Shown here: piece after piece, positions 25,588 through 35,409 of the stretch | Layout: every line of letters begins with the position of its first letter | How positions within the stretch are numbered: position 1 is the first letter of the stretch | Source: CAYXXZ01 sp964469165 | GTDB lineage: Bacteria > Pseudomonadota > Gammaproteobacteria > Pseudomonadales > Porticoccaceae | Assembly: GCA_964469165.1 (NCBI GenBank) | Contig: CAYXXZ010000009.1 | Location: 1 to 55,850, forward strand | Direction of reading: 5' to 3' | DNA: 55,850 nucleotides | Made by a program: the position numbers and the translations under genes | The notes under the pieces: generated by a model | The model's input: only the letters and a program-made list of their open reading frames with translations | The model's database searches: none | What the model was told of the DNA's origin: nothing

Positions 25588-26055
25588 ATGCGTCTACGTA
25601 TTCTTGCCGTGGGCACCCGCATGCCTTCCTGGGTAACGGAAGGCTTCACCGAGTACGCCAGGCGCATGCCGCCGGAAATGCGTATCGAACTTGTCGAGTT
25701 GCCGCTCGGGCCGCGCGCCAAGAATCAGCCGATGGATCGGGCCATTGCCCGGGAAGGCGAGGCGATGCTCAAGGCCATCGGCAACGACGAGGGCGTGATC
25801 GCGCTGGATGTGCCGGGAAAACCCTGGAGCACCGAGCAACTGGCCCGGCAGCTTGTGCAATGGCGCGACAGTGGCCGCAATTATTGTTTTCTCATCGGTG
25901 GCCCCGACGGGCTCGCGCCGCCCTGTCTCGCCAGGGCGGATCAGTCCTGGTCTCTCTCCCCCTTGACGCTGCCTCACCCTCTGGTGCGTATTCTCCTCGC
26001 CGAGCAGTTGTATCGGGCTTGGACTCTTAATGCGGGGCACCCGTATCACAAGTAG
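25588..26055 (+). CDS. rlmH: 23S rRNA pseudouridine-1915 N3-methyltransferase RlmH
   Basis: 155 residues, SPOUT methyltransferase acting on 70S ribosomes. MRLRILAVGTRMPSWV start, the AdoMet-binding FLIGGPDGL knot motif and the LAEQLYRAW...GHPYHK C-terminal tail, all as in the family. The heptamer array H5 lies directly in front, so no clear Shine-Dalgarno is left (the preceding bases are repeat-derived). Confidence 0.97.
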   Translation: MRLRILAVGTRMPSWVTEGFTEYARRMPPEMRIELVELPLGPRAKNQPMDRAIAREGEAMLKAIGNDEGVIALDVPGKPWSTEQLARQLVQWRDSGRNYCFLIGGPDGLAPPCLARADQSWSLSPLTLPHPLVRILLAEQLYRAWTLNAGHPYHK

Positions 26056-26071
26056 TTTGACTCTACGAGCT

Positions 26072-26251
26072 TGTTCACGATCTTTTTCTACCTTTGAGTT
26101 TCACGCAGGTGCCTGTTGCGATGGCATCACACTGACGACGCGCCCTGTACAGAGAGCCTCGACGACCCGCAGGCCCACCCTGTTCTTACGTGAAACGTGT
26201 AACTTGAAACGTGAAACTCAGTCGAACAGCCAAATTGCGAGATCGTGAACA
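26072..26251. repeat. 180-bp nested inverted-repeat element with heptamer array H6
   Basis: Outer 12-bp perfect inverted ends TGTTCACGATCT (26072-26083) and AGATCGTGAACA (26240-26251). Inner 10-bp pair GAGTTTCACG (26096-26105) and CGTGAAACTC (26210-26219). Four 7-bp units (GTGAAAC, GTGTAAC, TTGAAAC, GTGAAAC) at 26190-26217. It fills the gap between the convergent rlmH and membrane-protein genes. Confidence 0.75.
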
Positions 26252-26253
26252 GA

Positions 26254-27951
26254 CTAACGAATGGCGATACTGTGGATGGCTATGGCCAGCTCGCGCGAGT
26301 CGACCGGGTCGGGCCTGTGCGCATCGGGCAGCTCGAAACTGAGTGTGTTGGTCTGACCGGGGAGCAGCAGCGTCGGATCGATGTGAAACGTCCTGGCGAT
26401 TTTTACATCCGATGACACATAGCTGCCCAGCGGATGACTGTTGAGCTTGACCCTGACGCGCTGCTCGTCGAGATAGCGCGCGGCAATGGTGATGACGCCC
26501 TGCAATTGTTGTTCGTCCGGCAAGGTGAACGTCAGCGACGCGAAATTGCCGCTGCTCCAGCGCTGGTAGGGTTCCGGGTTGTACCAGTTCGTGAACAGAA
26601 TGTTGCTGTCGTCGTGGCGCAGCACCACGACCGCGTCCGTCACGCCTGTCGCCCGCTCGTGGCGCGCATTTCTGGCCGCGTGGCGGGCCTGGTTGTGCAA
26701 AAAGGGCGGATAGCGCCAATCGAAAAGATAGGCAGGAAACACGTCGATATTGGGGTTGGCGTTCCAGCGCGCGGAGTAGGGGTTGTAGAGCCCCTGGCAG
26801 GCATTGGCGAACACCGAGATGACACAGCTCGCGGCGAGCAGTGCCACAGCCACTTTTGAGGTGCGCCGTACTTCAGCAAGATCGCGGGGCCAGGCGGCGA
26901 GCGTCAGCAGGTACAAACCGGGCAGGACGTCCATCGTGAGCCTGGCCCCGTACGACCAACCGCCCCACCAGTGTGGAAAGCGCGAAACGAAAACGAGATG
27001 AAGAAGCGGCCAGAGCAGGGCCGGCAACAGCCACCAGGGCTTGCTGAAAATTGACCTGCCGCGCGCCGACCACCGGTAGAGCCAGACCGCGGCAATGAAA
27101 GACGAGTAAATGAGCAGGCCGCGTCCGGGGCTGATCAGATTGCCCGCCAGTGCCGTCGGCAGATTGCCGCCAACGAGCCGTGCGGGCAGGTAGTAGTCCG
27201 GTAGTGGCTGGCCGAATTCTCCGTAACTCCAGAGTACAAAAATCCCCAGCCAGGAGGCCAGCGCGATGCCGGAAAGAATGGCCGCCTTGCGCGTGTGAAA
27301 CAGCAGAAACAGCAGCAGGCACGGCGCCAGCAGGGCCAGGGTGGGGCGGCAGAGATAGGCAAGGAACAGCAGCGTGGCGATCAGCAACCAGGGAACCGTG
27401 TCCTGCCGGAGTACGGGTCGGACAGCGTAAAAAATTGCCATCAGCGCAAACAGCGTCGCGAAGTTGTGCGACCAAAGCGCGGTGCCGCCGGTACTGGACA
27501 GCGAGGTGCCCAGCCAGAATGTCAGCGCCAGCAGCAAGGCGTTGCGTGGCTCCAGAAAGAGCCCGGCAAATCGGTAAAGAAACAGCAGAATGAGTGCCGC
27601 TGCGATGGTGGCTGTGGCGATCTGAAGTGGCAGTTCATGCTCTTCGTGCGAGAAGCCCAGCAGCTTGCCGGCGATCACCACGGGAATGCTGACCAGGGAT
27701 GTGCCGATGGGGAAAAAATAGTAATCGTGACCGTTTTTCTGGTGGATGGTGTAGCCGTAGCGGTCGAGCGTTTCTCTCTCGTAGTGATCCAGCTTGAAGG
27801 ACTGGTGAAATGCCAGCGAGTCGCTCAACAGCAAGGCGCCGCGCGGATCCGACCCGGTGTAGCGAATTTCGCCAAAGACGACCAGGGCGCACACCAGCGC
27901 CATGGCGAGCAGCAGGCAAACAGCATCGGTCCAACTGCGGATTGGTCTCAT
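26254..27951 (-). CDS. Polytopic membrane protein, glycosyltransferase-39-like
   Basis: 565 residues from the ATG at 27951. About 10-12 transmembrane segments over residues 8-390, with a large loop after the first segment (GSDPRGALLLSDSLAFHQSF) containing acidic residues as in PMT/ArnT-like GT-C transferases. A soluble C-terminal part (about 430-565) is beta-rich. No close family is recognisable, and a GT-C fold is inferred only from topology. It is divergent from mrdA across 259 bp and convergent with rlmH. The Shine-Dalgarno is weak. Confidence 0.7.
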   Translation of the reverse strand: MRPIRSWTDAVCLLLAMALVCALVVFGEIRYTGSDPRGALLLSDSLAFHQSFKLDHYERETLDRYGYTIHQKNGHDYYFFPIGTSLVSIPVVIAGKLLGFSHEEHELPLQIATATIAAALILLFLYRFAGLFLEPRNALLLALTFWLGTSLSSTGGTALWSHNFATLFALMAIFYAVRPVLRQDTVPWLLIATLLFLAYLCRPTLALLAPCLLLFLLFHTRKAAILSGIALASWLGIFVLWSYGEFGQPLPDYYLPARLVGGNLPTALAGNLISPGRGLLIYSSFIAAVWLYRWSARGRSIFSKPWWLLPALLWPLLHLVFVSRFPHWWGGWSYGARLTMDVLPGLYLLTLAAWPRDLAEVRRTSKVAVALLAASCVISVFANACQGLYNPYSARWNANPNIDVFPAYLFDWRYPPFLHNQARHAARNARHERATGVTDAVVVLRHDDSNILFTNWYNPEPYQRWSSGNFASLTFTLPDEQQLQGVITIAARYLDEQRVRVKLNSHPLGSYVSSDVKIARTFHIDPTLLLPGQTNTLSFELPDAHRPDPVDSRELAIAIHSIAIR

Positions 27952-28210
27952 GAGCGAATCTCGGGATGAAGTGCACGGCCAGCGATGACAGGATTGAAGC
28001 ATGCGTCAATTTCATGGATATGGCCATGCCGTTTGCTGGCAAATCGGAAATGGGGCGTGGCGCCGCAAAATTCGCGCCCCCTGTGCAAGCAAGGATTGCC
28101 TGCCTGGCCCTCGTCCAGGGGTTTCGCGGCGCCGATTGCTGATAGAATACCGCGCCAAGCCACACGCCAGCGCGACTCCACAGGTTGCCTGCCACGTCAT
28201 CAGCAGCGGT

Positions 28211-30070
28211 ATGCAAGATTCAGCGTTCAAAGACACCCACAGGGAGTTCCGACTGTTCTTCATCAGGATCAGCGTCGCCCTGGGCGTGATGTTCGTGATG
28301 CTGATGATTCTCTTGTGGCGTTACTACTATCTGCAGATTCTCCATCACGATCGCTACGCGACCCGCTCCGAAAGCAACCGGGTGCACGTGCGTCCGGTAT
28401 CGCCGACGCGGGGACTGATCTACGATCGCAACGGCGTCTTGCTTGCCGATAACAAGGCGGGCTTCAACCTCTCCATCGTCGTCGAGCGCAGCCCTGATCT
28501 GAACGCATTGCTGGAGGATCTCGACGCCTTGCTGGATCTTCAGGAAGAGGAGCTCAAGCGCTTCGAACGCCAGAAATCCCGCCGCAAGCCCTACGAGCCG
28601 GTGCCCCTGCGCATCAATCTCAGCGAACAGGAGCAGAGCGTGCTGGCGGTCAACGAATACCGCCTCGAAGGCGTGGAGATCACCGCGCAGCTGGTGCGCC
28701 ATTACCCGCACGGCTCGCTGCTTTCCCATGTGCTGGGTTATGTGGGACGCATCAACGAACAGGAACTGGAGGTGCTCGACCCGGTGCGCTACAGCGGCAC
28801 CTACGTGATCGGCAAGACCGGCATCGAGAATTCCTACGAGGACACCCTGCTTGGCGAGGTCGGGTACGAATACGTCGAAACCAATGCCCGCGGTCGCGTG
28901 ATGCGCATGCTCGAACGTATCGCACCCGCCGTCGGCAAGGACATCTACCTGCACCTCGATATTCGCCTTCAGGAAATTGCCTACGAGGCGCTGGGCGATC
29001 ATCTGGGCGCCGTGGTGATGATGGATGTGCGTACCGGCGGTGTTCTCGCCATGGTGAGCAAGCCTGGTTTCGACAACAATCTGTTCGTGACGGGCATCAG
29101 CGTGAAGGATTACAACGAGTTGCTCAATTCACCCGACCGACCGCTGTTCGATCGCGTGACGCAAGGGCAGTACCCGCCCGGTTCCACCATAAAGCCGGCG
29201 TTCGGCCTGGCGGCGCTTGAAACCGGCGTCATGGCCATGGATTCCGTCATCTACGACCCGGGCTTTTTTCGCCTTCCCAATCACGATCACAAGTACCGCG
29301 ACTGGAAGCGGGGTGGCCACGGCCGCGTCGACCTCCATACCGCCATCGTTCAGTCCTGCGACACCTACTTCTACAGTGCGGGGGTGAAAATGGGCATCGA
29401 TGAGCTGTATTACTTTGGCACCCGTTTCGGCTTTGGCGAAAAAACGGGTATCGATCTGCCCTCCGAGCGCGCCGGGCTGATGCCATCGCGGGACTGGAAG
29501 CGGGGTGTGCGCGGCGTGCCCTGGTATCCGGGCGATACCGTCAATACCAGCATCGGTCAGGGGTTCATGCTGTCCACCCCTTTGCAACTCGCGGTGCTCG
29601 CGACCCGCCTTGCCGCCCGTGGCGATATGATCGTGCCGCGCATGGTCAAGTCGGTGGCGAATAATGGCGGCGACGGCGATCCGCCCGTTTCTCTCGGTCG
29701 GATTCAGGGCAGCGAGGAGCACTGGGACTATGTCATCGATGCCATGAAGGATGTGGTGCACGGCGCGCGCGGCACGGCCAAGGGCATCGCCAGAGGTCTC
29801 GATTACACCATCGCCGGCAAGACCGGCACGGCTCAGGTGGTGGGCATACGCCAGGGTGAAACCTACAATGCGGCGGCGCTTTCCAAGCGCAACCGCGACC
29901 ATGCGCTGTTCATTGCCTTCGCGCCCGTCGACGAGCCGCAAGTGGCCATCGGCGTGATCGCCGAGAATGGCGAACACGGCAGCAGTACGGCGGCGCCCAT
30001 GGCGCGTGCCGTATTCGACGCCTACATGAAACTCAGCGAGGCGGACGGCCATGAAACACCAGCACAGTGA
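28211..30070 (+). CDS. mrdA: Penicillin-binding protein 2 (elongasome transpeptidase)
   Basis: 619 residues. Inner-membrane class B PBP that cross-links peptidoglycan during cell elongation with RodA. One N-terminal transmembrane anchor (about 18-40), the PBP dimerisation region, then the transpeptidase domain with catalytic STIK (PPGSTIKPAFGL), SCD in place of SxN (QSCDTYFYSAG) and KTG (IAGKTGTAQVV). The frame is open back to 28001 but homologues start at MQDSAFKD, as chosen. It overlaps rodA by 20 bp. Confidence 0.97.
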   Translation: MQDSAFKDTHREFRLFFIRISVALGVMFVMLMILLWRYYYLQILHHDRYATRSESNRVHVRPVSPTRGLIYDRNGVLLADNKAGFNLSIVVERSPDLNALLEDLDALLDLQEEELKRFERQKSRRKPYEPVPLRINLSEQEQSVLAVNEYRLEGVEITAQLVRHYPHGSLLSHVLGYVGRINEQELEVLDPVRYSGTYVIGKTGIENSYEDTLLGEVGYEYVETNARGRVMRMLERIAPAVGKDIYLHLDIRLQEIAYEALGDHLGAVVMMDVRTGGVLAMVSKPGFDNNLFVTGISVKDYNELLNSPDRPLFDRVTQGQYPPGSTIKPAFGLAALETGVMAMDSVIYDPGFFRLPNHDHKYRDWKRGGHGRVDLHTAIVQSCDTYFYSAGVKMGIDELYYFGTRFGFGEKTGIDLPSERAGLMPSRDWKRGVRGVPWYPGDTVNTSIGQGFMLSTPLQLAVLATRLAARGDMIVPRMVKSVANNGGDGDPPVSLGRIQGSEEHWDYVIDAMKDVVHGARGTAKGIARGLDYTIAGKTGTAQVVGIRQGETYNAAALSKRNRDHALFIAFAPVDEPQVAIGVIAENGEHGSSTAAPMARAVFDAYMKLSEADGHETPAQ

Positions 30071-31193
30071 CTTCGTCCGCCGTCTCGATCTCGACGGCGC
30101 CATGATTCAGGGGCCCAGCGGCTGGCAGAGGGTACACCTGGACTTGCCGCTCTTGCTGCTGCTCATGGGCCTGTGTGCGGCGGGGCTTTTCATTCTCGCC
30201 AGTGCCGCTGGCGAACATCAGGATTATGTGCGCCGCCAGGCCGCCTTCATGGGCATCGGGCTGGTGGTCATGGTGGCCGCGGCCCAGCTTCCGCCGCGTT
30301 TTCTGCAGCGCTGGGCTTTCGTGCCCTATCTGGGGGGCGTGCTGCTGCTGGTGGCCGTCATCCTGGTCGGTTCCGGTGCGAAGGGCGCGCAGCGCTGGCT
30401 GGATTTTGGCTTCATGCGCTTCCAGCCCTCGGAAATTCTCAAGATCGGCGGCCCCCTGATGCTGGCCAGTTACCTGGGGCAGCGCCACCTGCCGCCCCGT
30501 TTCCTCGACGTGGTGGTCGCCGTCATCCTGCTGGTGGTGCCGGCACTGCTGGTCGGGTTGCAGCCCGATCTGGGCACGGCGTTGCTGATTTTCGCAGCGG
30601 GATTTTTCGTGATCTTCCTCGCCGGCCTTGGCAAGCGCTATCTGTTCAGCGCCGTGCTCACTGGCCTGGCGCTGGCACCCGTGTTCTGGTTCTTCCTGCT
30701 CCACGATTATCAGAAAACCCGCATTCTGACCCTGCTCGATCCGCAGGCGGACAAGCTGGGAGCGGGCTGGAACATCATCCAATCCACTACCGCCATAGGC
30801 TCCGGCGGCCTGTACGGCAAGGGCTGGCGCGAGGGCACGCAGTCGCAGCTCGACTTCCTGCCGGAAAGCCACACCGACTTCATCATCGCCGTGCTCGCCG
30901 AGGACTTCGGCCTGGTGGGCGTGGCGCTGCTCACGGGGTTGTATCTGCTGATTATGTTCCGCGGCCTGATGATCGCCATCAATGCCCAGACCATGTTCGG
31001 CAAACTGCTGGCAGGCAGCCTGACGTTGACCTTCTTTGTCTATATCTTCGTCAACATGGGCATGGTTTCTGGTATTCTGCCGGTCGTCGGGGTGCCCCTG
31101 CCGTTCGTGAGTTACGGAGGAACGGCGATTGTGACCTTGATGCTGGGCTTTGGTATGCTCATGTCCATCAGCACGGAAAAACAGCGGACCTGA
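30051..31193 (+). CDS. rodA: Peptidoglycan glycosyltransferase RodA
   Basis: 380 residues, SEDS-family polymerase of the elongasome. About ten transmembrane helices. Conserved blocks: KGAQRWLDFGFMRFQPSEILKI, PDLGTALL, GIGSGGLYGKG-like IGSGGLYGKGW, FLPESHTDFIIAVLAEDFG and LPFVSYGGTAI. The Asp of the polymerase active site is expected in the loop with HTDFIIAVLAED. Overlaps the mrdA end, so translation is coupled. Confidence 0.97.
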   Translation: MKHQHSDFVRRLDLDGAMIQGPSGWQRVHLDLPLLLLLMGLCAAGLFILASAAGEHQDYVRRQAAFMGIGLVVMVAAAQLPPRFLQRWAFVPYLGGVLLLVAVILVGSGAKGAQRWLDFGFMRFQPSEILKIGGPLMLASYLGQRHLPPRFLDVVVAVILLVVPALLVGLQPDLGTALLIFAAGFFVIFLAGLGKRYLFSAVLTGLALAPVFWFFLLHDYQKTRILTLLDPQADKLGAGWNIIQSTTAIGSGGLYGKGWREGTQSQLDFLPESHTDFIIAVLAEDFGLVGVALLTGLYLLIMFRGLMIAINAQTMFGKLLAGSLTLTFFVYIFVNMGMVSGILPVVGVPLPFVSYGGTAIVTLMLGFGMLMSISTEKQRT

Positions 31194-31235
31194 GTGTCCC
31201 CGATAAAATCTGAAGAACCTGAGGAAGCGGTGATT

Positions 31236-32228
31236 ATGCGCAAATGGTTGTTGACCCCTGCGATGCTTGTCGTTGCAGGTTTCCTGTCAGGCGCTGCCAT
31301 GGCGGAGAGTTATGAGCGCCACCCGCTGGCTCTCGCCTTTGTGGACAGGATGGTCGATAGCCACGGTTTCGAGCGCGGCGAGCTGCTGGCGCTGATGGCC
31401 CAGGCCGAGCGCAAGCAGGGCATCATCGATGCCATGAACCGCCCCGCCGAGAAGGTCAAACCCTGGTACGAATACCGCAAGATCTTCATTCACGAACAGC
31501 GCATCAGCCTCGGTACGTCCTTCTGGCGCGAGCACCGCGCGGCGCTCGAGCGGGTCGAGCAACAGTATGGCGTCGATCCCGCCATCATCGTCGCCATCAT
31601 CGGTGTCGAAACCAATTATGGCCGCAACACCGGCAGTTATCGCGTCATCGACGCGCTCACCACACTGGCGTTCGATTACCCCAAGCGCAGTCCGTTTTTC
31701 ACCAGCGAGCTGGAAAACTATCTGCTCCTGATCCGCGAGCAGCAACAAGATCCGCTGGCCCACAAGGGCTCCTACGCCGGTGCCATGGGCTACGGCCAGT
31801 TCATGCCGAGCAGTTACCGCAACTACGCGGCGGATTACGACGGCGATGGTTTCATCGACATCTGGAACAATCCCCGGGATGCCATTGCCAGCGTCGCGAA
31901 TTATTTCAAGGCCCATGGCTGGCAGGCGGGGCAGCCGGTGGTGGCGCGCGCCCATGCCGCCAAGGGTTATGATTCCGAGTTGATCAACGTGCTCAAGAAG
32001 CCGGACATCAGTGTCGCGCGCCATCGCGCGGACGGTCTGAGTGTCGAAGGCGATTATCCCGACACGCTGCCCGCCATGCCCCTGCGCCTGGAGCAGAGCA
32101 GCGGTGATGAGTACTGGCTCGGCTTCAACAATTTCTACGCCATCACCCGTTACAATCACAGCCATCGGTATGCGATGGCGGTTTACGAATTGAGCGAACT
32201 GATCCGTGAGAGGGTTGGGCGTGGCTAG
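31236..32228 (+). CDS. mltB: Lytic murein transglycosylase B
   Basis: 330 residues. Cleaves the MurNAc-GlcNAc bond with anhydro-ring formation. An N-terminal signal (MRKWLLTPAMLVVAGFLSGAAMA, about 23 residues) has no lipobox Cys, so a soluble periplasmic form is expected. The catalytic Glu lies in IIGVETNYGRNTG (about 128), followed by GAMGYGQFMPSSY. ATG at 31236 has GAGGAAG upstream and is better than the upstream GTG. Overlaps rlpA by 8 bp. Confidence 0.95.
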   Translation: MRKWLLTPAMLVVAGFLSGAAMAESYERHPLALAFVDRMVDSHGFERGELLALMAQAERKQGIIDAMNRPAEKVKPWYEYRKIFIHEQRISLGTSFWREHRAALERVEQQYGVDPAIIVAIIGVETNYGRNTGSYRVIDALTTLAFDYPKRSPFFTSELENYLLLIREQQQDPLAHKGSYAGAMGYGQFMPSSYRNYAADYDGDGFIDIWNNPRDAIASVANYFKAHGWQAGQPVVARAHAAKGYDSELINVLKKPDISVARHRADGLSVEGDYPDTLPAMPLRLEQSSGDEYWLGFNNFYAITRYNHSHRYAMAVYELSELIRERVGRG

Positions 32229-33045
32229 GCGCATTCTGTGGCTCGCCGCGGTGCTGCTGCTGGCGTCCTGCGGCGGTGGCGTCAAACACGATGGCCCGCC
32301 GCGCCGCGATGTGGATGTCAGCAAGATTCCCGACGCCGTGCCGCGCTTCGAGCCCATCACCAAGGCGGGCAACAAGAGCCCGTATGTGGTGTTGGGCAAG
32401 AAATATTACGTCATGCCCACGTTCGAGAATTACCAGGCTCGGGGGCTGGCATCCTGGTATGGCACCAAGTTTCACGGCCGCACCACGTCCAACGGCGAAG
32501 TCTATGACATGTACGCCATGACCGCCGCCCACAAGACGCTCCCCATTCCCTGTTATGTTCAGGTCACCAACCTGGACAATGGCCGCAAGATCATCGTGCG
32601 CATCAATGACCGCGGACCGTTCATGGATGACCGCATCATCGATCTGTCCTACGCGGCGGCGAAGAAGCTTGGCATCGACCAGACGGGCACGGGCCGCGTT
32701 CATGTTGCAGCCATCACGCCCGGAGATTACCAGCGCAACGCGGTGGAGGCGCCGACGATGGCTCGCGCCGAGACCCCGCGCCGCGCGCCTGTGCCAAGCG
32801 CCGCTGGCAATGGCAGCGCTTTCCTGCAGGTGGGCGCATTCTCTTCTTCCTCGGCAGCCGAAGATTATCGCCGCCGCGCTTCACGCAATACCGGTTATCC
32901 CGTGCTGGTGAATGAAGTGTATGCATCGGGAAAAACCCTTTTCAAAGTGCTGGTCGGCCCTTTTGCCGATCATGGCAATCTGCTCGCCGCCAAGGATATT
33001 CTGCAAAGCCGTGAGAATTTGCCGTCCTTCGTGGTCTACCACTAG
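32221..33045 (+). CDS. rlpA: Septal ring lytic transglycosylase RlpA
   Basis: 274 residues. Lipoprotein signal with lipobox LLASC (Cys near residue 18), a double-psi beta-barrel domain (GLASWYGTKFHGRTTSNGEVYDMYAMTAAHKTLP, with the catalytic Asp in INDRGPF) and a C-terminal SPOR domain (about 195-272) that binds denuded glycan at the septum. GTG start at 32221 with GAGAGG upstream; another GTG at 32206 is possible. Confidence 0.95.
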   Translation: MARRILWLAAVLLLASCGGGVKHDGPPRRDVDVSKIPDAVPRFEPITKAGNKSPYVVLGKKYYVMPTFENYQARGLASWYGTKFHGRTTSNGEVYDMYAMTAAHKTLPIPCYVQVTNLDNGRKIIVRINDRGPFMDDRIIDLSYAAAKKLGIDQTGTGRVHVAAITPGDYQRNAVEAPTMARAETPRRAPVPSAAGNGSAFLQVGAFSSSSAAEDYRRRASRNTGYPVLVNEVYASGKTLFKVLVGPFADHGNLLAAKDILQSRENLPSFVVYH

Positions 33046-33266
33046 GGTCGGTCGAGGTTTCATGAACGTGTCTGTTGCGCCCGGGAAAGCACCCATTCAG
33101 GCGCGGGCTGGCACACCATTGCCGGGCTTGATCCCGCATACGGGGCGGCCTTGATCGCCTCGCCGCTACAGCTTACGTGATAGAATTGCCACCATTTGGC
33201 GCTTCGTTTTGCCACCAGGTTTTCGTCACCCAGGCTTTTGTTACATAGAAAACAGGAATTTCAGGC

Positions 33267-34451
33267 ATGTTGAAAAAAATGATGCACACTGGGCTCTTGC
33301 TGATCGTCGCCCTTGCGGGCGCCATGGCGCAGGCGGAGTTGCTGATGCCGGCGCCACCGCAGATCTCCGGCACCGCATGGGTGCTGATGGATGCGGACAC
33401 GGGCCAGATACTGGTCGAGCACAATGCGCGGGAAAAAGTGCCGCCCGCGAGCCTGACCAAGATGATGACCAGCTATATCGTTTCGAAGGAAATCGACAGC
33501 GGTCGCATCAAGGAAGACGACATGGCGCGCGTCAGCGAATACGCTTGGCGCACCGGCGGCTGGGCCAGTGGCAGCTCGGTCATGTCGCTGTTGCCCAAGA
33601 CCGAAGCGAGAATCATCGATCTGTTGCGCGGCGTGATCATCCAGTCGGGCAACGACGCCTCGATCGTACTGGCCGAGCACATCGCCGGTTCCGAAGCGGC
33701 ATTTGCCGACATCATGAATCAGCAGGCCGAACTTCTGGGCATGAAGGACAGCCACTTCGAGAATGCCACCGGCCTGCCGGGCCCGACGCATCTGACCACC
33801 GCCTATGACATGGCGCTGATGGCGCGGGCGCTGATCCAGGACTATCCCGAGCACTACAAGATCTACGCGGAAAAATACTTCGAGTACGACAACCATCGTC
33901 AGGCCAACCGCAACCGCCTGCTGTGGCGGGATTCGAGCGTCGACGGCGTGAAGACCGGGCACACCCAGGAGGCGGGTTATTGTCTGGTGGCTTCGGCGGT
34001 GCGCGACGGCATGCGTCTCATCTCCGTGGTCATGGGCACCGCTGGCGAAGAGGCCCGAGCCCGTGATTCCCAGACCTTGCTGGCCTATGGCTTCCGTTAT
34101 TATGAGACCGCCAAGCTGTTCAGCGCGGGCCAGGTGCTGGTTGAAAATGCCCGCGTCTGGTACGGCGAGAAGGATGCGGTCAATCTGGTCGCCGCCAGTG
34201 ATGTCTTTGCCACCATTCCGCGCGGAGCAAAGGAGCAACTGGAAACCGAGGTTCAGGTCGAGCCGGTTCTCAAGGCTCCCCTCGAACAGGGGCAGGAGCT
34301 GGGCCGCGCCAAGGTGGTGTTCGACGGCAAGACCCTGACGGACATTTCCGTCATCACGGGTGATGCCGTGCCGGAGGCGGGCTTCTTCAGCCGCCTCTGG
34401 GATGCCATCATGCTGTTTTTCATGAACATGTTCGCCTCCAAAGATGAGTGA
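33267..34451 (+). CDS. dacC: D-alanyl-D-alanine carboxypeptidase (PBP5/6 type)
   Basis: 394 residues. Trims the terminal D-Ala of murein pentapeptides. Signal peptide of about 24 residues (LIVALAGAMAQA), SxxK motif SLTKMM, SxN motif SGN (IQSGNDASIVLAEH) and KTG motif (DGVKTGHTQEAG), then the beta-rich domain II and an amphipathic C-terminal helix (FFSRLWDAIMLFFMNMF) for membrane anchoring. Separated from rlpA by 221 bp with no recognisable feature. Whether it is dacA or dacC by orthology cannot be decided here. Confidence 0.95.
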   Translation: MLKKMMHTGLLLIVALAGAMAQAELLMPAPPQISGTAWVLMDADTGQILVEHNAREKVPPASLTKMMTSYIVSKEIDSGRIKEDDMARVSEYAWRTGGWASGSSVMSLLPKTEARIIDLLRGVIIQSGNDASIVLAEHIAGSEAAFADIMNQQAELLGMKDSHFENATGLPGPTHLTTAYDMALMARALIQDYPEHYKIYAEKYFEYDNHRQANRNRLLWRDSSVDGVKTGHTQEAGYCLVASAVRDGMRLISVVMGTAGEEARARDSQTLLAYGFRYYETAKLFSAGQVLVENARVWYGEKDAVNLVAASDVFATIPRGAKEQLETEVQVEPVLKAPLEQGQELGRAKVVFDGKTLTDISVITGDAVPEAGFFSRLWDAIMLFFMNMFASKDE

Positions 34452-34713
34452 TATCGACGCCCCGAAAATCGTCTTTCCCTGTGCCTACCCGATCAAGGTA
34501 ATGGGCAACGCCACCAGTGAGCTCCACGACCATGTCATTGCCGTCATGGAGCGCCATGCTCCGGGATTCGACCGGGCGGCCATCAGTATTCGCGACAGTC
34601 GCAACGGCAGGTTTCAGGCTGTCACGGTGACGATTACCGCGACGGGGCCGGCGCAGTTGCAGGCCATTTTCGAAGACCTGAAAACCAGCGCGCACGTGCA
34701 GATGGTGCTGTGA
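34444..34713 (+). CDS. ybeD: DUF493 family protein YbeD
   Basis: 89 residues with the ferredoxin-like ACT-type fold of the family: PKIVFPCAYPIKVMGNA at the start and the RFQAVTVTITATG central block. Small cytosolic protein of unknown function, conserved between dacA/dacC and lipB. Overlaps dacC by 8 bp and lipB by 4 bp. Confidence 0.95.
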   Translation: MSDIDAPKIVFPCAYPIKVMGNATSELHDHVIAVMERHAPGFDRAAISIRDSRNGRFQAVTVTITATGPAQLQAIFEDLKTSAHVQMVL

Positions 34714-35408
34714 ACGCGGTGCTCGAACAAACCCTGCATATCCGCGATCTCGGGCGCCAGCCCTACGAGCCGGTGTTCGAAGCCATGAAAAGATTCACCG
34801 AGACGCGCGGTGAATCGACGCCCGACGAACTCTGGTGGGTGGAGCACGACCCGGTATTCACGCAGGGCCAGGCCGGCAAGGAAGAACACTTGCTGTTCCC
34901 CGGCGATATTCCCGTGGTGCAGGTGGATCGCGGCGGTCAGGTCACCTACCACGGTCCCGGCCAGATCGTCGGCTATCCGATGCTGGACATCCGGCGCCGC
35001 CACATAGGTGTGCGGGAGCTGGTGACGGCCATGGAGAACGCCATGATCGATGCCCTGGCGAGTCATGACATCAACGCCTATGCGCGCCCCGATGCGCCGG
35101 GTGTCTATGTCGCCGGTGGCGGGGAGGGCAGGCACCTCAAGATCGGCTCGCTGGGGGTGCGCATTCGCCGCGGGTGCTCCTATCACGGATTGTCTCTCAA
35201 TGTGGACATGGATCTGTCGCCGTTCCTGCGCATCAATCCCTGCGGCTATCAGGGCCTGGAGATGACCCAGGTGGCGCAACTAGTCAGGGGCGCGCCGCCA
35301 ACCATGAGCGAGGTGCGCAACCGGATTCAGGCGGCGTTGATGGCGTCGCTGGGTTACAATTCGTGCCAGGCCGTGGTCGATCCCGGCAATATTTTTCAGG
35401 ACACATAA
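34710..35408 (+). CDS. lipB: Octanoyl-[ACP]:protein N-octanoyltransferase LipB
   Basis: 232 residues. Moves octanoate from ACP to the lipoyl domains of 2-oxoacid dehydrogenases and GcvH. Motifs: RGGQVTYHGPGQIVGYPMLD, the catalytic Lys in KIGSLGVRIRRG and the catalytic Cys in NPCGYQGLEMTQ. GTG start inside the ybeD end; lipA follows after 1 bp. Confidence 0.97.
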   Translation: MNAVLEQTLHIRDLGRQPYEPVFEAMKRFTETRGESTPDELWWVEHDPVFTQGQAGKEEHLLFPGDIPVVQVDRGGQVTYHGPGQIVGYPMLDIRRRHIGVRELVTAMENAMIDALASHDINAYARPDAPGVYVAGGGEGRHLKIGSLGVRIRRGCSYHGLSLNVDMDLSPFLRINPCGYQGLEMTQVAQLVRGAPPTMSEVRNRIQAALMASLGYNSCQAVVDPGNIFQDT

Positions 35409-35409
35409 G

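Noticed and set aside
28001..28210. 70-residue N-terminal extension of PBP2
   Set aside because: Open frame only; homologues begin at 28211, just before the membrane anchor.
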